This document shows, piece by piece, positions 19,169 to 29,703 of a stretch of DNA of 64,000 bases. The stretch lies in assembly GCA_933822405.4 (NCBI GenBank), contig CAKOGP040001914.1:62001-126000 (forward strand), written 5' to 3'. Both the position numbers and the translations under genes were made by a program. The DNA is from Cylindrotheca closterium. Taxonomy: Eukaryota > Bacillariophyta > Bacillariophyceae > Bacillariales > Bacillariaceae. Within the stretch, counting starts at the first letter, position 1. Every line of letters begins with the position of its first letter. Under the pieces are notes generated by a model. It ran no database searches. It had not been told where the DNA came from and saw only the letters and a program-made list of their open reading frames with translations.

Positions 19169-20992
19169 TTATACCATTCGGTATGAGCTGGAGCCTTCGG
19201 ACCGGGCGCTATCATTGTTTGGATCATCTTGGTAGCTTTGGTTTTCCTGCTGTATCAACGGTTCATGGGATATCTTTTCCGTGGGGGAATTCTCGTCGAC
19301 AGCAAAATCGTGCACTGGTTGGCCAGTCATATCGCCTCCATCTGGAAGCAGCGCCGGGGTCAATGCTCCTAACACAAGAGTGACGGAAGCCACAAGTAAG
19401 AGTCGGACAGGTTTTGTCACTAGTGCTCCATTGACAAATTGTGCCACCATAGCACCCACTCGCCCCGATGCGGCACAAACCCCCATTCCCGTGGATCTGA
19501 CGGTAGTAGGAAAGAGTTCACTCGTCATGGTGTCAATCGTGTTCCAGGCAGCCACTGTAAAACATTGAAAAGTACAGGCACTGCCCACAATCAAAAAGGA
19601 ATTCAGAGAAAAGGCCCCCAAGGCAAATCCCACCAAACTGGCGGCACTGGCGAGAATGCAGAAGGTCAGCATTTTGCCACGGCTCACTTTGTCCATGTAC
19701 ACTGCCGTCAAAATGTTGCCTGGGAGATTGCTAAAAGCAAACAAAAGGGCATTGAAGTAGACATTCTTCAAGTGGACTTGGACAAATAAGGTATTGATCC
19801 AAGTTAATAGACCATAGCTACCAAAACTGAGAGAGAACCAAACCATTTGCAATGGCCAAGTGGTGTTCCTCAATTGTGGTGTGTACAATTGTCTTGATGA
19901 CAGGAAAAAGTCGTTCAGGGCCATGGTGACCATTCCCCGGCAAGATAATGATTCTGACAAAGGATGCGAGGGAAGGGGAGAATTTGTTGACCGTGATGGA
20001 AAGGCTTGCTGGAGTTCTTCCAGAGTCAATGGTGCCTGGGTAAAGCTTGCAATGCTGTTGTCCGAGTTCATTCGTTGAGCCAAAAAGTTGGCCACATCCA
20101 GTGCGGCTTCATGCCTCTGCTCAAGCGCCAAAAATCTGGGACTTTCAGGCACCAGCTCTTTGCACAATACAAATCCTAAAAGACTTGGCAGCGCACAAGC
20201 CATGGCAAAGACCCTCCAGGATACTGCCATGTGTTCCAAAAGAAGCATTGCCATTAGCGCCACAAAGATACTGCCTACCATCCAGAAACTCGCAACAAGA
20301 GTTACGCAAAACCCTCGATGCGAGGGTGGAGCTAGCTCTGTCACCAAAGTGAAAAGGGGTGGAACCGTGGCTCCAATCCCAACTCCGGCAATGCATCGCA
20401 ACAGTGAAAGGATGTAAACATTGGGTGCCATGGCGCTGAGAATGCCAGCAATGGAATTACAAGCCAGTCCCACCAGCAACACAGGTCGCCGTCCCAACCA
20501 ATCACCCAAGGTCCCTATGAATAATCCTCCTACGAGCATGCCAAAAAAGACGGCAGCCGCCAAGAGTCCTCCTTTCCAGGAGGAATGTTCGAGTATCGCA
20601 TCGGTAAACGTCTCGTCACTTAGTATGTAGGACAAGCACAAGATTTCCGAGGCATCGGACGAGTTAGCAATCCCACAAGACAGAATAATGGACCAGTATT
20701 TCCACTGGGTTTGCCATGGTTTTTGGTGGTGCGCTGAGGCACTGGAAATATTGTAGGCTTCTTGTAAAAAGTCGTCCAACCGAGAGGTAGCCGTCGTATC
20801 TGGTGCAGTAGCCGAGGAAGCTGTGCTACTCATTTCGGAGCTGATGGTATCAAAACGAGTGCTCATATTATTGTTGGATTGATCCTGCGCATTATGATGG
20901 TCCTCTGGACTACTGCTAGAATTGAGTGTTTGATTGGTAGAAGAAGATTGATGATGACGCTTTCGGAGAGGAGCCGTCTTCCAATTGATCAT
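19169..20992 (-). CDS. Major facilitator superfamily transporter (SV2/organic-ion or sugar porter type)
   Basis: 607 aa from the ATG at 20992 (MINWKTAPLRKR); the frame is open to 21151, but that extension runs through a GTACCGGTACC repeat and is unlikely to be translated. About twelve hydrophobic helices in two sets of six lie between a Ser/Asn-rich N-tail and a hydrophilic C-tail. The MFS loop 2-3 signature is GDWLGRRPVLLVG. The next helices (LLRCIAGVGIGATVPPLFTL, ELAPPSHRGF) carry the R-G-I-G-x-G-x-x-P and E-x-x-x-R-G pattern of the SVOP/SV2 and sugar/organic-ion branch. ELFPTTVRSTGMG and GRVGAM mark the second half. The substrate cannot be told from sequence. Intronless. Confidence 0.88.
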   Translation of the reverse strand: MINWKTAPLRKRHHQSSSTNQTLNSSSSPEDHHNAQDQSNNNMSTRFDTISSEMSSTASSATAPDTTATSRLDDFLQEAYNISSASAHHQKPWQTQWKYWSIILSCGIANSSDASEILCLSYILSDETFTDAILEHSSWKGGLLAAAVFFGMLVGGLFIGTLGDWLGRRPVLLVGLACNSIAGILSAMAPNVYILSLLRCIAGVGIGATVPPLFTLVTELAPPSHRGFCVTLVASFWMVGSIFVALMAMLLLEHMAVSWRVFAMACALPSLLGFVLCKELVPESPRFLALEQRHEAALDVANFLAQRMNSDNSIASFTQAPLTLEELQQAFPSRSTNSPLPSHPLSESLSCRGMVTMALNDFFLSSRQLYTPQLRNTTWPLQMVWFSLSFGSYGLLTWINTLFVQVHLKNVYFNALLFAFSNLPGNILTAVYMDKVSRGKMLTFCILASAASLVGFALGAFSLNSFLIVGSACTFQCFTVAAWNTIDTMTSELFPTTVRSTGMGVCAASGRVGAMVAQFVNGALVTKPVRLLLVASVTLVLGALTPALLPDGGDMTGQPVHDFAVDENSPTEKISHEPLIQQENQSYQDDPNNDSARSEGSSSYRMV

Positions 20993-21467
20993 GCAAATGT
21001 GGGAACATAAATGGCAATGCGAATCCTTCAAGCTGAATAATAATCTTCCCGCTGTATTTCCATCGACGAAGGGAGACTTAGAAAAAATCAACAGAATGCT
21101 ATTTGAAACTGCATGCATGTACCGGTACCGGCAGGGATGATTATCAACCAAATCTGAAGAATGAAAACGAAGCCATTACGCATTGGGGGTGCTTTTGGGT
21201 GAGACCGCAAAGTAGGGGACACCACCTTGAGGGATAGTATTTCAATGATAAAAAACCATTGGCCATCATATTTTAAAGCTGCGGTAGGCGCCCTCCAACA
21301 GGTTCCAGCTCAAATTCATAATGGTGGCAGTGAACAACGCTCTACTATATCTACAAAAGCTTTGCTTGCATTTGTTCTGAAGGAATGATTCATTCTATGC
21401 TTCTATTGGATAATGGCTAACTTTCTATCAAGTGTGCTCCTGGCCACTGGTCCTCCATTTGAACCAA
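20993..21467. other. Spacer with TACCGGTACC motif
   Basis: Spacer between the MFS start and the 3' end of the NTF2-like gene. It holds TGTACCGGTACCGGCAGG at about 21118-21135. Nothing else recognised. Confidence 0.35.
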
Positions 21468-22556
21468 TTATACACCAAACACCAAACCAAGCATCAAGTC
21501 ATCAACGATATTGTTCAATAGGGACGTCTTGGGCACAATCTCTTCGGGCATCTGCGAGGAGTGATGATGAGAAATCTTCCATTCGTCTCCCTCTTTGGTG
21601 TAGACAAAGGAGTATCGCGCTTTCACAGTGTCACCAGTGGCCTGCAGACTGAATTCATAGATTCCATTGTCCATGCACCAACCTGGACCAGTTGTAACAA
21701 AACTTTCAAGGATCGTTCCGTGCGGCTTCTTTTCCAAGAAATGAACAAAGTAGTCCTTGATGGAATGGAAATCGGTCCTTGGGATATCACTGACAGTAGG
21801 AAGAAGGCAAGGTTTGCTGGAATACCTTGATGCGACTGTGTCTGGGTTGAGAGTCGCCAGTGCGTCGTTCCAGAGGCAGAAAAGGCCACGGACCTCGTCT
21901 TCGGAAGGAATGGGGGCACTTATGCCATCAACGATATTGTTTAATAGGGACGTCTTGGGCACAATTTCTTCGGGCATCTGCGAGGAGTGATGATGAGAAA
22001 TCTTCCATTCTTCTCCCTCTTTGGTGTAGACAAAGGAGTATCGGGCTTTCACAGTGTCACCAGTGGCCTGCAGACTGAATTCATAGATTCCATTGTCCAT
22101 GCACCAACCTGGACCAGTTGTAACAAAACTTTCAAGGATCGTTCCGTGCGGCTTCTTTTCCAAGAAATGAACAAAGTAGTCCTTGATGGAATGGAAATCG
22201 GTCCTTGGGATATCACTGACAGTAGGAAGAAGGCAAGGTTTGCTGGAATACCTTGATGCGACTGTGTCTGGGTTGAGAGTCGCCAGTGCGTCGTTCCAGA
22301 GGCAGAAGAGGCCACGGACCTCGTCGTCGGAGAGAATGCTGGGGGCACTCGCATCATCGTCAGAAACAATGACATCGTATTGCATACCAGTTTCAATGCT
22401 TGAAAATGATTCGTGATAGGTGTTTTCTTCAACAAAATCATCTTCCTCAGGCTTTGAGGTTGCAAGGGTGTCCAGAGTTACTTCTGATGCATGATTCTTG
22501 GAAAGCTTTGATTTCCTTACCAGTTTGTTTACAATCGATTTGGTAGAGATCTTCAT
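21468..22556 (-). CDS. Protein with two tandem CaMKII-association/SnoaL-like (NTF2-fold) domains
   Basis: Intronless 362-aa protein. After an 80-residue Ser/Asp-rich head come two almost identical 142-aa units, each with EDEVRGLFCLWNDALATL, VASRYS, LLPTVSDIPR, IKDYFVHFLEKKP, WCMDNGIYEFSL, VKARYSFVYTKEG and WKISHHHSSQMPEE. This is the calcium/calmodulin-dependent kinase II association-domain branch of the NTF2-like fold (also called SgcJ/EcaC-like). In stand-alone proteins it forms oligomers and binds small ligands; no kinase domain is present. The DNA units repeat with a 426-bp period (21500-21925 and 21926-22351) and differ at only a handful of bases, so the duplication is recent or homogenised. 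Function unknown. Confidence 0.8.
   Translation of the reverse strand: MKISTKSIVNKLVRKSKLSKNHASEVTLDTLATSKPEEDDFVEENTYHESFSSIETGMQYDVIVSDDDASAPSILSDDEVRGLFCLWNDALATLNPDTVASRYSSKPCLLPTVSDIPRTDFHSIKDYFVHFLEKKPHGTILESFVTTGPGWCMDNGIYEFSLQATGDTVKARYSFVYTKEGEEWKISHHHSSQMPEEIVPKTSLLNNIVDGISAPIPSEDEVRGLFCLWNDALATLNPDTVASRYSSKPCLLPTVSDIPRTDFHSIKDYFVHFLEKKPHGTILESFVTTGPGWCMDNGIYEFSLQATGDTVKARYSFVYTKEGDEWKISHHHSSQMPEEIVPKTSLLNNIVDDLMLGLVFGV
21500..22351. repeat. In-frame tandem duplication, 2 x 426 bp
   Basis: The block beginning CATCAACGATATTGTT at 21500 recurs at 21926 and continues with only scattered single-base differences (for example CTCCATTCGTC vs CTTCCATTCTTC regions at 21577 and 22003). The period is exactly 142 codons, so the reading frame is kept. 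Confidence 0.9.
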
Positions 22557-23430
22557 GGTGCGTTAGTTTAGCTAGAATGCTGAAGGTTTGGAGCAATGGG
22601 ATAACGATTTGGTCGTTATCGAATTTATGAGCAAGGTTGTCGGCGAAAAAGTGATCGAAGATTGCTTTCATTTTAATTCCGCCACCTCATTGAGCCCGAG
22701 GGCACATGTATTGACCCAAATCATCCAAAACTCCGCGGAGCCTCAACTTTTGTACTTATCGAACAAAAAATATGTTCACCAGTCTGGCGCCATGTTGTTC
22801 GATCGTCGAATCAAATACCATTATTTGGTCACTTCACGCCAGAAAAAAGGCATGGGTCATCTTGTTGCGTTGGAAATTGCGACCCAAAGTGTCGTCTCGG
22901 ATGGAATCAATGACCTCATCCTCAGACGATCGGGGCTCCTCATCGCTCTCTCGGTCGTGCTACTACCGGTACGCCACGATACTTTTAAATACCGGTACGT
23001 GGGTCTGTCCGTACCAGTAGGATCAATACCTAGACGATCGGCGCTCGTCGTCGTTCTCTCGGACCATACACTTAGACACAACACTTGGGGAAATCATTCG
23101 GCCGGAAATTATAAAAGCCGAAGTATCAATGACTGCAGTAAAAATACCTACCAGTAGACGGAGGCGCTCCTCTTTGCTTTTCGATTATTTCGGGGGAGAT
23201 ATTGCGAAATCCCTTTCTTGTAAGGGTCCCTTCAAAAGGGGGATACGACCCCTCCGATTGTACAGATTCCACGTCACAAGTCGCAAGTGAAAGGTGATGT
23301 GGTGCGTCATATCGAACGAGAAGATATGACACGAACCTTCGCCATTCAATTCCATTCTGAAACACATCAAAAAATCAACGACAGAGCAAGCTCTCTCTCT
23401 CTACCTCACATTCTACTTTTTTCTGAAAGA
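22557..23430. other. Divergent promoter region
   Basis: About 870 bases between two divergent genes. A 189-aa plus-strand frame (22588-23157) has no protein-like features and spans two ACCGGTACG motifs (about 22973 and 22991), so it is not called. A CT-rich stretch (CTCTCTCTCTCTACC) lies at 23390-23405, directly upstream of the translocator ATG, a common place for pyrimidine-rich initiator sequence. Confidence 0.4.
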
Positions 23431-26000
23431 ATGAAGTTGTTGAACTCTTCCTTGCTGCTACTCGCTCTCCAGCCAAATCTGGCGCTTGCTTGGGGGCTTA
23501 ATCCAACAGGAATCTCACCATTGAAGTCTTGTCGTCCTACACTTGGCACATCACCACGAGGTCCTTTCAAGTTCACGTCGAGTATTTCACAGCCTCGAAC
23601 AAGTGGGACATGCTTGACAACTTCCAAAGATGCCGTTGAGGGAGAGCCTTCACGCGGATTTTTTAGCAAGGTAGGTTCTACGAAACAGTCGACGTCAAGA
23701 GGTCGCGTAATTTCAATTTCATTGGATGCTGATTGTCAATTTTTTGTTATTTTGGCAGTTCAAAGCCGCCATCCCGCCAGCCGAGGAAAGGAAGAAGTTG
23801 GTTCCATTGTCATTGATGTTCTTTGCAATTCTATTCAACTACACAATCCTCCGAGATACAAAGGATGTGTTGATGGTGACAAGTTCAGGTGCCGAAGGTA
23901 TGTGTATGGTCATGGATCTAATCGTATATCCAAATTTTACCGACCTAATATCATCATCATGTTGTGGTTCCAAAGTGATTCCTTTCATAAAGACATATGT
24001 CAACTTGCCTGCAGCAATTGGCTTTACGGCTCTATATGCAAAGTTGAGTGACTCGATGGAGGACACCTCTGTGTTTTATTCAGTTGTCGCAAGCTTTCTC
24101 TTGTTCTTTTCGAGCTTTGCCCTTTTCATCTATCCAAATCGAGATCTTTTGCATCCAGTCAGCGCTGTCCAATGGCTATCGACGCGTTTGCCTTTAGGGT
24201 TTTCTGCGCCACTTGCCATCATTCGAAACTGGAGTTTTAGTTTGTTTTACGTCATGTCGGAAATGTGGGGAAGTGTCGTATCCAGTCTCCTCTTCTGGAA
24301 GACGGCAAACGGTAAGCATGATTTGTCCGTTCGTTCAGTTGACAGTCACTTTGGGACAAACTCACATCTGCGTTTTCAAGACGTGACGACTGTGGAAGAA
24401 GCAAAGAAGTATTGTAAGTCCAAAAAAAATTATCTAGGTACTCGACTACTGATCTGCCACCTTTTACTCACCAAGTGCATTCATACAACTATTACTACAG
24501 ATCCTCTATTTGGGCTCGGAGCCAATGTAAGACAATGACGTTTATGAATGAAAATGGTTTTTATGTATCCTGATTTGATGAATTAATTGAACCAATGAAT
24601 TGAAGGTTGCTTTGATTGTTTCCGGACAATACGTCCGATGGGTACGTACAAAGGGTATTGGACTGTTCATGGAAAGAAGGTCACTTACTTATTCATGCAA
24701 ATTCTATAACAAATTCAGGTGTCCAACTTGAGAGCTAATTTGGATCCAGGAGTAGACGCATGGGCGGTTTCGCTTAGGTTCTTGATGGGTGCAGTCTTAA
24801 CATCTGGGACGACATTGTTGATGACGTATAGGCACTTGCAAAAGAATGTTGTTGGTACTGTGAAGCGAAGTCCTGGAGCCCCGAAGAAGGCAAAGGGGCC
24901 AAGAATGACCATGAAGGAGTCGGCACAATTTCTTATTAACTCGCCGTATATCCGTAATTTGGCCATGCTTGTCATATCCTATGGCGTGTGCATCAACATT
25001 GTTGAAGTGAGCTGGAAGGCAAAACTGAAGGTACGAAACATGCTTTTTGTCCATCGCTAACTCCACACTATAGTATTTCTCACCGCGACTACTATTACAG
25101 GAAGCATTCCCATCTCCTAATGAATACTCTGCGTTTATGGGAGCCTTCAGTTCGGTCACTGGATCTGTAACATTGCTGTAAGTGATGTCGGTGTTGTCGA
25201 AATCAACAGCAACTTCTTGGTGAACTAAGCATCGTTGTCTTTTCTCTTTCTCGCAGCATGATGCTTCTTGGACGAACCATCTTTTCCAAGTTTGGGTGGA
25301 GATTTGCAGCCCTTGTGACACCAAGCGTAAGAAATCATCGACGTCATTGAATCAAAAAACATTACTGTTTGTGGACTCATATCCTTTCCGCCATTTTTGT
25401 TTGCAGATGATTGGGGTTACTGGATTGTCTTTCTTTGCGCTGAACTATTTCTCCGACTTTTTTGCTCCTCTCTCTGCGGCGTTTGGAACGACACCGTTGA
25501 TGATGGCAGTCATTGTAGGAGCTGCGCAGAATATCTTGAGCAAGAGTTCAAAGTATTCGTTGTTTGATCCGTGCAAGGAAATGGCGTACATTCCACTGGA
25601 CAAGGACTCAAAGACAAAGGGCAAAGCAGCAATTGATATTGTAAGTAGCTTCCGTACCCTCGAATACAATCATGTTTGTATCCCGCTCGATCTCATGAAT
25701 AAACTTTAGATCGGAAATCCTTTAGGGAAAAGTGGGGGTTCCTTGATACAGCAAATCCTAATCTTTAGTGTTGGCAGTCTTGCAGCAGCAACACCTGTAA
25801 GTGAAAATGGGAATGATGATGGCTGTACTTTTGTTGTACGATTGTTGACTGACTCAAAACTTGTTTGAAACAAACATGTATGCTACTTCCATCTCCAGTA
25901 CTTTGCGATGATCCTTATGGGCATGATTTATCTTTGGATTAAATCCGCCAATTCGCTCTCCGTCCAGTTCGATGCGGCAATGGAAAGTTCGGGAGAATAA
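23431..26000 (+). CDS. Plastid ATP/ADP translocase (NTT family nucleotide transporter), 12 exons
   Basis: Exons 23431-23670, 23759-23897, 23976-24311, 24381-24413, 24501-24526, 24606-24641, 24719-25030, 25101-25177, 25257-25326, 25407-25640, 25710-25796 and 25899-26000. All introns are GT-AG and 69-102 nt; the spliced product is 563 aa. The start gives a signal peptide ending ALA|WGLNP, then a Ser/Thr/Arg-rich transit stretch, as for plastid envelope proteins of diatoms. The mature part has KKLVPLSLMFFAILFNYTIL, RDTKDVLMVTSSGAE, VIPFIKTY, FYVMSEMWGS, SPYIRNLAMLVISYG and FDPCKEMAYIPL. These are signature blocks of the bacterial/plastidial TLC nucleotide transporters, with about eleven helices. 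The charged residues K (RDTKD), E (MSEMW) and the FDPCKEMAYIPLD loop are conserved. It likely exchanges ATP/ADP, or imports nucleotides, across the inner plastid envelope. Confidence 0.92.
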
Positions 26001-26574
26001 GGACAAAGAAGCTTTACTTCTATCATACCGCCTGCATGATGACCCAATAATATCACTACTTGATGAAATAGCCTCAAGTATGGTTGTTAATTGCTAGTAA
26101 AAACACATACTACCGGACGAAATTGTGTCTTTAGTAGAGATCTCGGGGAATTGTCGGTTTCATTGTAATTGCTCCATGACACACAACAGAGAACCCTCCC
26201 ATCGCCGCTCAACACAAGTGGAGTAGGAAGAATATCATAGACGACGAACTTCTCTCATGAAATAAATGTCAAGCATTTTGTGATGGGCGCCCCAAGCAAT
26301 CCAAAAGATACCGCGTACGACTCGAGGTTTTCCGTTGCGTAACGACTAGTTCGCGCCAGTCAGTTTGAAAGTCGTATAATTCTACTGGAACACGCCGGCA
26401 ACCAGCATGGAGGGAAGGATACACACATAACCGCAAAACCGATTTGTGTTTAGGGCAACTCTTGTTACGAGCTCCAACTTTCCAACCAATGTCAATTAAC
26501 CGACTAATACTCACGGGAGCGAGAACCAAGGATTTGCTCTGCTGGTGTTGTTGTTGTATCGTGAAAGGACCGCA
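26001..26574. other. Intergenic, upstream of phosphatase cluster
   Basis: About 570 bases with no supportable gene; AT-rich on the left. The in-frame ATG at 26545 lies 10 codons upstream of the chosen start of the next gene. Confidence 0.4.
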
Positions 26575-29500
26575 ATGCTTGATTATTTTACGTACTCGGG
26601 TGTTTCACAATCAGGTGTTGAACCGGAAGGAGACAATACTCGTACTCGAAGTGAGAGAAGAAACAACAGGAGTCATCGAGAACCACTCCATCAGTATTAC
26701 TCACCGCCACGAACATCGCGCTCTAGTAACAATAACAGAAGGATGAGTGAACAGCAGTGTCCACCCGGAAGTAGGTTCGATTGTACGCCGTCATTGCCTG
26801 CACAGCGACAGCCACCACGCAATCCAACAAATGATACTCGCACTGGTAACCACAGAGGTACGGCAGCGCGTTCTCCAGAAGCCCAACAACAACAACAAGA
26901 AGGAGAACCCGCTTGGTGGAATCCCTTGGAAGGTGTTTGGAATGCCTTTATGGAGGAGCCACAGGAAGCAGAATTGCAACAACAGCGGCAGCAACAACAA
27001 ATGCAACTACAAAAGTTGCAGAAACGAAAGGAGCGCATGGAACAGCAACGACTCGAACACCATCGCAAGCTGCAAATGAAGACACAATACAATGATCGTC
27101 AGCAGATGGATGGCATCTTGCGGGAAGATGCCCAACACCACCATGAATGGATGGTGCCACCACCACAAATGGAACAGGACGATCATCGTGCTCGTGGTCT
27201 TTCCCCCCATCGATCTCAGCCTCGACAACGTCCTCTGCAGGCAAGGCCTCCAGTTGGCGGAGCTTTTGAAAAGGATGGCTTTTACAGGGAAAGCAACAAG
27301 CCTAGACAGCAACAGCAACATTTGTCTCCCAAGCGCTCTCCATTGCGTCCTTCCAGACAACAACAGCATTTGTCTCCCAAGCGTTCTCCATTGCGTCCTC
27401 CCCGATCGCCCCTTCGGAACCAACATTCTCCCGTAAGATCACCTCCTCCACCACCCGAGAAACCATCTACTAGTGGCATGTGGTACTTTTTCTATGGCAC
27501 CGAAAAACGTCGTCTCAACTTTTGGACCATCCTGTCCATTCTCATGTTGGCACCCCCCATTTTCTTGGGTGGCTACTATGCGGGACATGGATTGGAGTCC
27601 AACCCTCGCACGTGGGTGGCCGGCAACGGTGGAAGCAATGGCAATGATGGTGGCGACTTGCCGGGCCCAGGAGGTCCCGACCCGTTTCGTCCTACACTTC
27701 CACCATATGTGTACGAGACCAACATTTTCATGACGCAAGATGAAGTATTGAAAGAAGACGAACGCTTGTTCTTGACATCGACAAATCAAGGAGTCCATTT
27801 GAAACAAGAAGTCAATGGCAATTTAGTCTTGTACAATCGAGACAAGACTGTTTTGTGGCACTCAGGAGTCATTCGAGCCAAAGCCACTTCGAAACAAAGT
27901 TATTCGACCACTCTACAAGGCGATGGCAACTTGGTGACCCATTCGACGATCTACGATGCCACCCAACGCATGTGGTCCACCCAAGTGGAATGGAGCAGTG
28001 CCAGTGAGTCCTTGCACCATGGAGAATATACACTCATGTTGACACCCAAAGCGGATGGACTGATGATTATTCGGCGGATGGACAGTGACATCATGTGGTC
28101 GACCGTCCCCGTGGAACTGGAAGCCTCTCCGACTGCCACTCCTTCAGTGATGCCCGTCCAAACGGCTCGGCCCACCCGACCACCCGTCGATTATCCGACC
28201 CCCAATCCCACCATGTATCCAACAAAGACTCCCACCTTGCGACCCACCGACTATCCCACCATGGCACCATCCCCACGCCCAACCATGTTTCCATGGCCCG
28301 CGACGGTGCCCCAATCCCAAGTGTACTCGCTCGAATCAGGACCCTTGGTGGGACATACCACCCACAATTCGTGCAAGTTTTGGGCGTTTTTGGGCCGGGC
28401 GGTTCCCATGCAGCTAATCTATTGGCCCAATGGTGGCAGTGTTGACTATCAAACGTCCATGCAAACAGTCACCTTGTATCCCGATGCAGAGTCCAATGGG
28501 GCCGCGATTGAAACCATTCAAGGGTTATTGCCTGATACCGTGTACTTGTACGAAGTCCGTATCAGCAACGAATGGATTTCTCAAGGACACTTTAAGACGG
28601 CACCCATGCCGAAACAAGCAACTCAATTCAAGTACTTGCTGGCCTCGTGCATGAATGTCAAGTCCAATGATGGTGGATATCGGAACCAACCAGTTTGGAA
28701 TGAAGCTTTGGACAAGGGTGTCGATTTTGCTATGCTACCAGGAGATACTGTCTATCTGGCTAACAATGATTGGACTGTGGAAGGAGAAATGATTTACGAT
28801 CGTATATGGTATCGGTACGTGTTGTGAATGGAACTGAAGTGAATGGAATTGAAATTGAAATTGAAATTGAAATTGAAATTGAATTACCACACTATTGCAT
28901 TTGCTTGCAACCCACATACTCACGCACCCATTATCATTTCTCTCTCTCATATCTTTAGAAACTTGCAACAACGAGCCGAAGTCCATTTCGCTCGTCTCAT
29001 CAAGACAGTTCCTACCTATGCAATATGGGACGATCATGACTACGGCAAGAACAATGCGGAACATCGTCAAAAGGGCAAGGAAAATTCACTGCAAGCATGG
29101 GGTCATCTTTGGCCCAATCCCTACCAAGGATCTGCCAAGGGTGCCGGAAACTATTATTCGTACAGTTGGGGAGACGTGGACTTTTTCGTTTTGGATTGCC
29201 GCTGGTATCGAAACTCGTACAATGGTACCTTGTTTGGTGATCCACAACTGGAATGGTTGGAAGAAGAGTTGATTGCTTCGGAGGCCAAATTCAAAATCAT
29301 AGTGTCTGGTAGCGATGTCATGGAAAAAAGCATGACCCGCGACTTGAAGGATATTGGTAGGATTGTCGCTAGAAATTCCGTGTCGGGAGTATTGTTCAAC
29401 TCGGGTGATATTCATCGCAACGAATTCAAGGTGCAAGACATTGAAGGTTGGCCTTACAGGGTGCACCAGCTGACTTCTTCCGGTATTGCCCGAGTCTGGA

Positions 29501-29703
29501 GGAGAAATTTTGCAATCATCAATGTCGATACAGGTTTGAGTGATCCCGAAATCAAGTCCGAATTCTACGCGGCGGATTCTCGACAGCAATTCACCACCTG
29601 GTCCAACGATCCCAACTTGGAATGTGGGGAGGATGCGGAGAATGAAAGCCGGCAAGCGAAGTGTACCCAACGCATCCGCTTGAGCGATTTGACGCCTCGT
29701 TAA
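26575..29703 (+). CDS. Membrane-anchored bulb-lectin/PhoD phosphatase, copy 1
   Basis: Exons 26575-28814 and 28959-29703; the intron has a GTACGT donor and TTTAG acceptor and splits an Arg codon. 994 aa. Residues 1-310 are Gln/Arg/Pro-rich and disordered, with two copies of QQHLSPKRSPLRP. A membrane segment (WTILSILMLAPPIFLGGYY, about 312-335) follows. Then a bulb-type lectin domain (about 380-505, GNLVLYNRDKTVLWHSG, LQGDGNLVTHS), a Pro/Thr linker with YPTxxPTxxPT units, and a PhoD domain (about 580-994). The PhoD part has a beta-sandwich with SGPLVGHTTHNSCKFW, then LLASCMNVKS (Cys is an iron ligand in Bacillus PhoD), MLPGDTVYL, WDDHDYGKNN and FNSGDIHRN. Probably a surface phosphodiesterase/alkaline phosphatase anchored as a type II protein. 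The start could also be 26545. Confidence 0.88.
28846..28884. repeat. (GAAATT)n microsatellite in intron
   Basis: Six or so copies of the hexamer GAAATT lie inside the only intron of phosphatase copy 1, between donor and branch region. Confidence 0.85.

Noticed and set aside
22588..23157. 189-aa plus-strand open frame between two divergent genes
   Set aside because: No recognisable domain, spans ACCGGTACG repeats, and sits where promoters are expected.
26697..27426. Several Cys- or Leu-rich minus-strand frames
   Set aside because: Shadows of the Gln-rich (CAA/CAG) N-terminal region of phosphatase copy 1.
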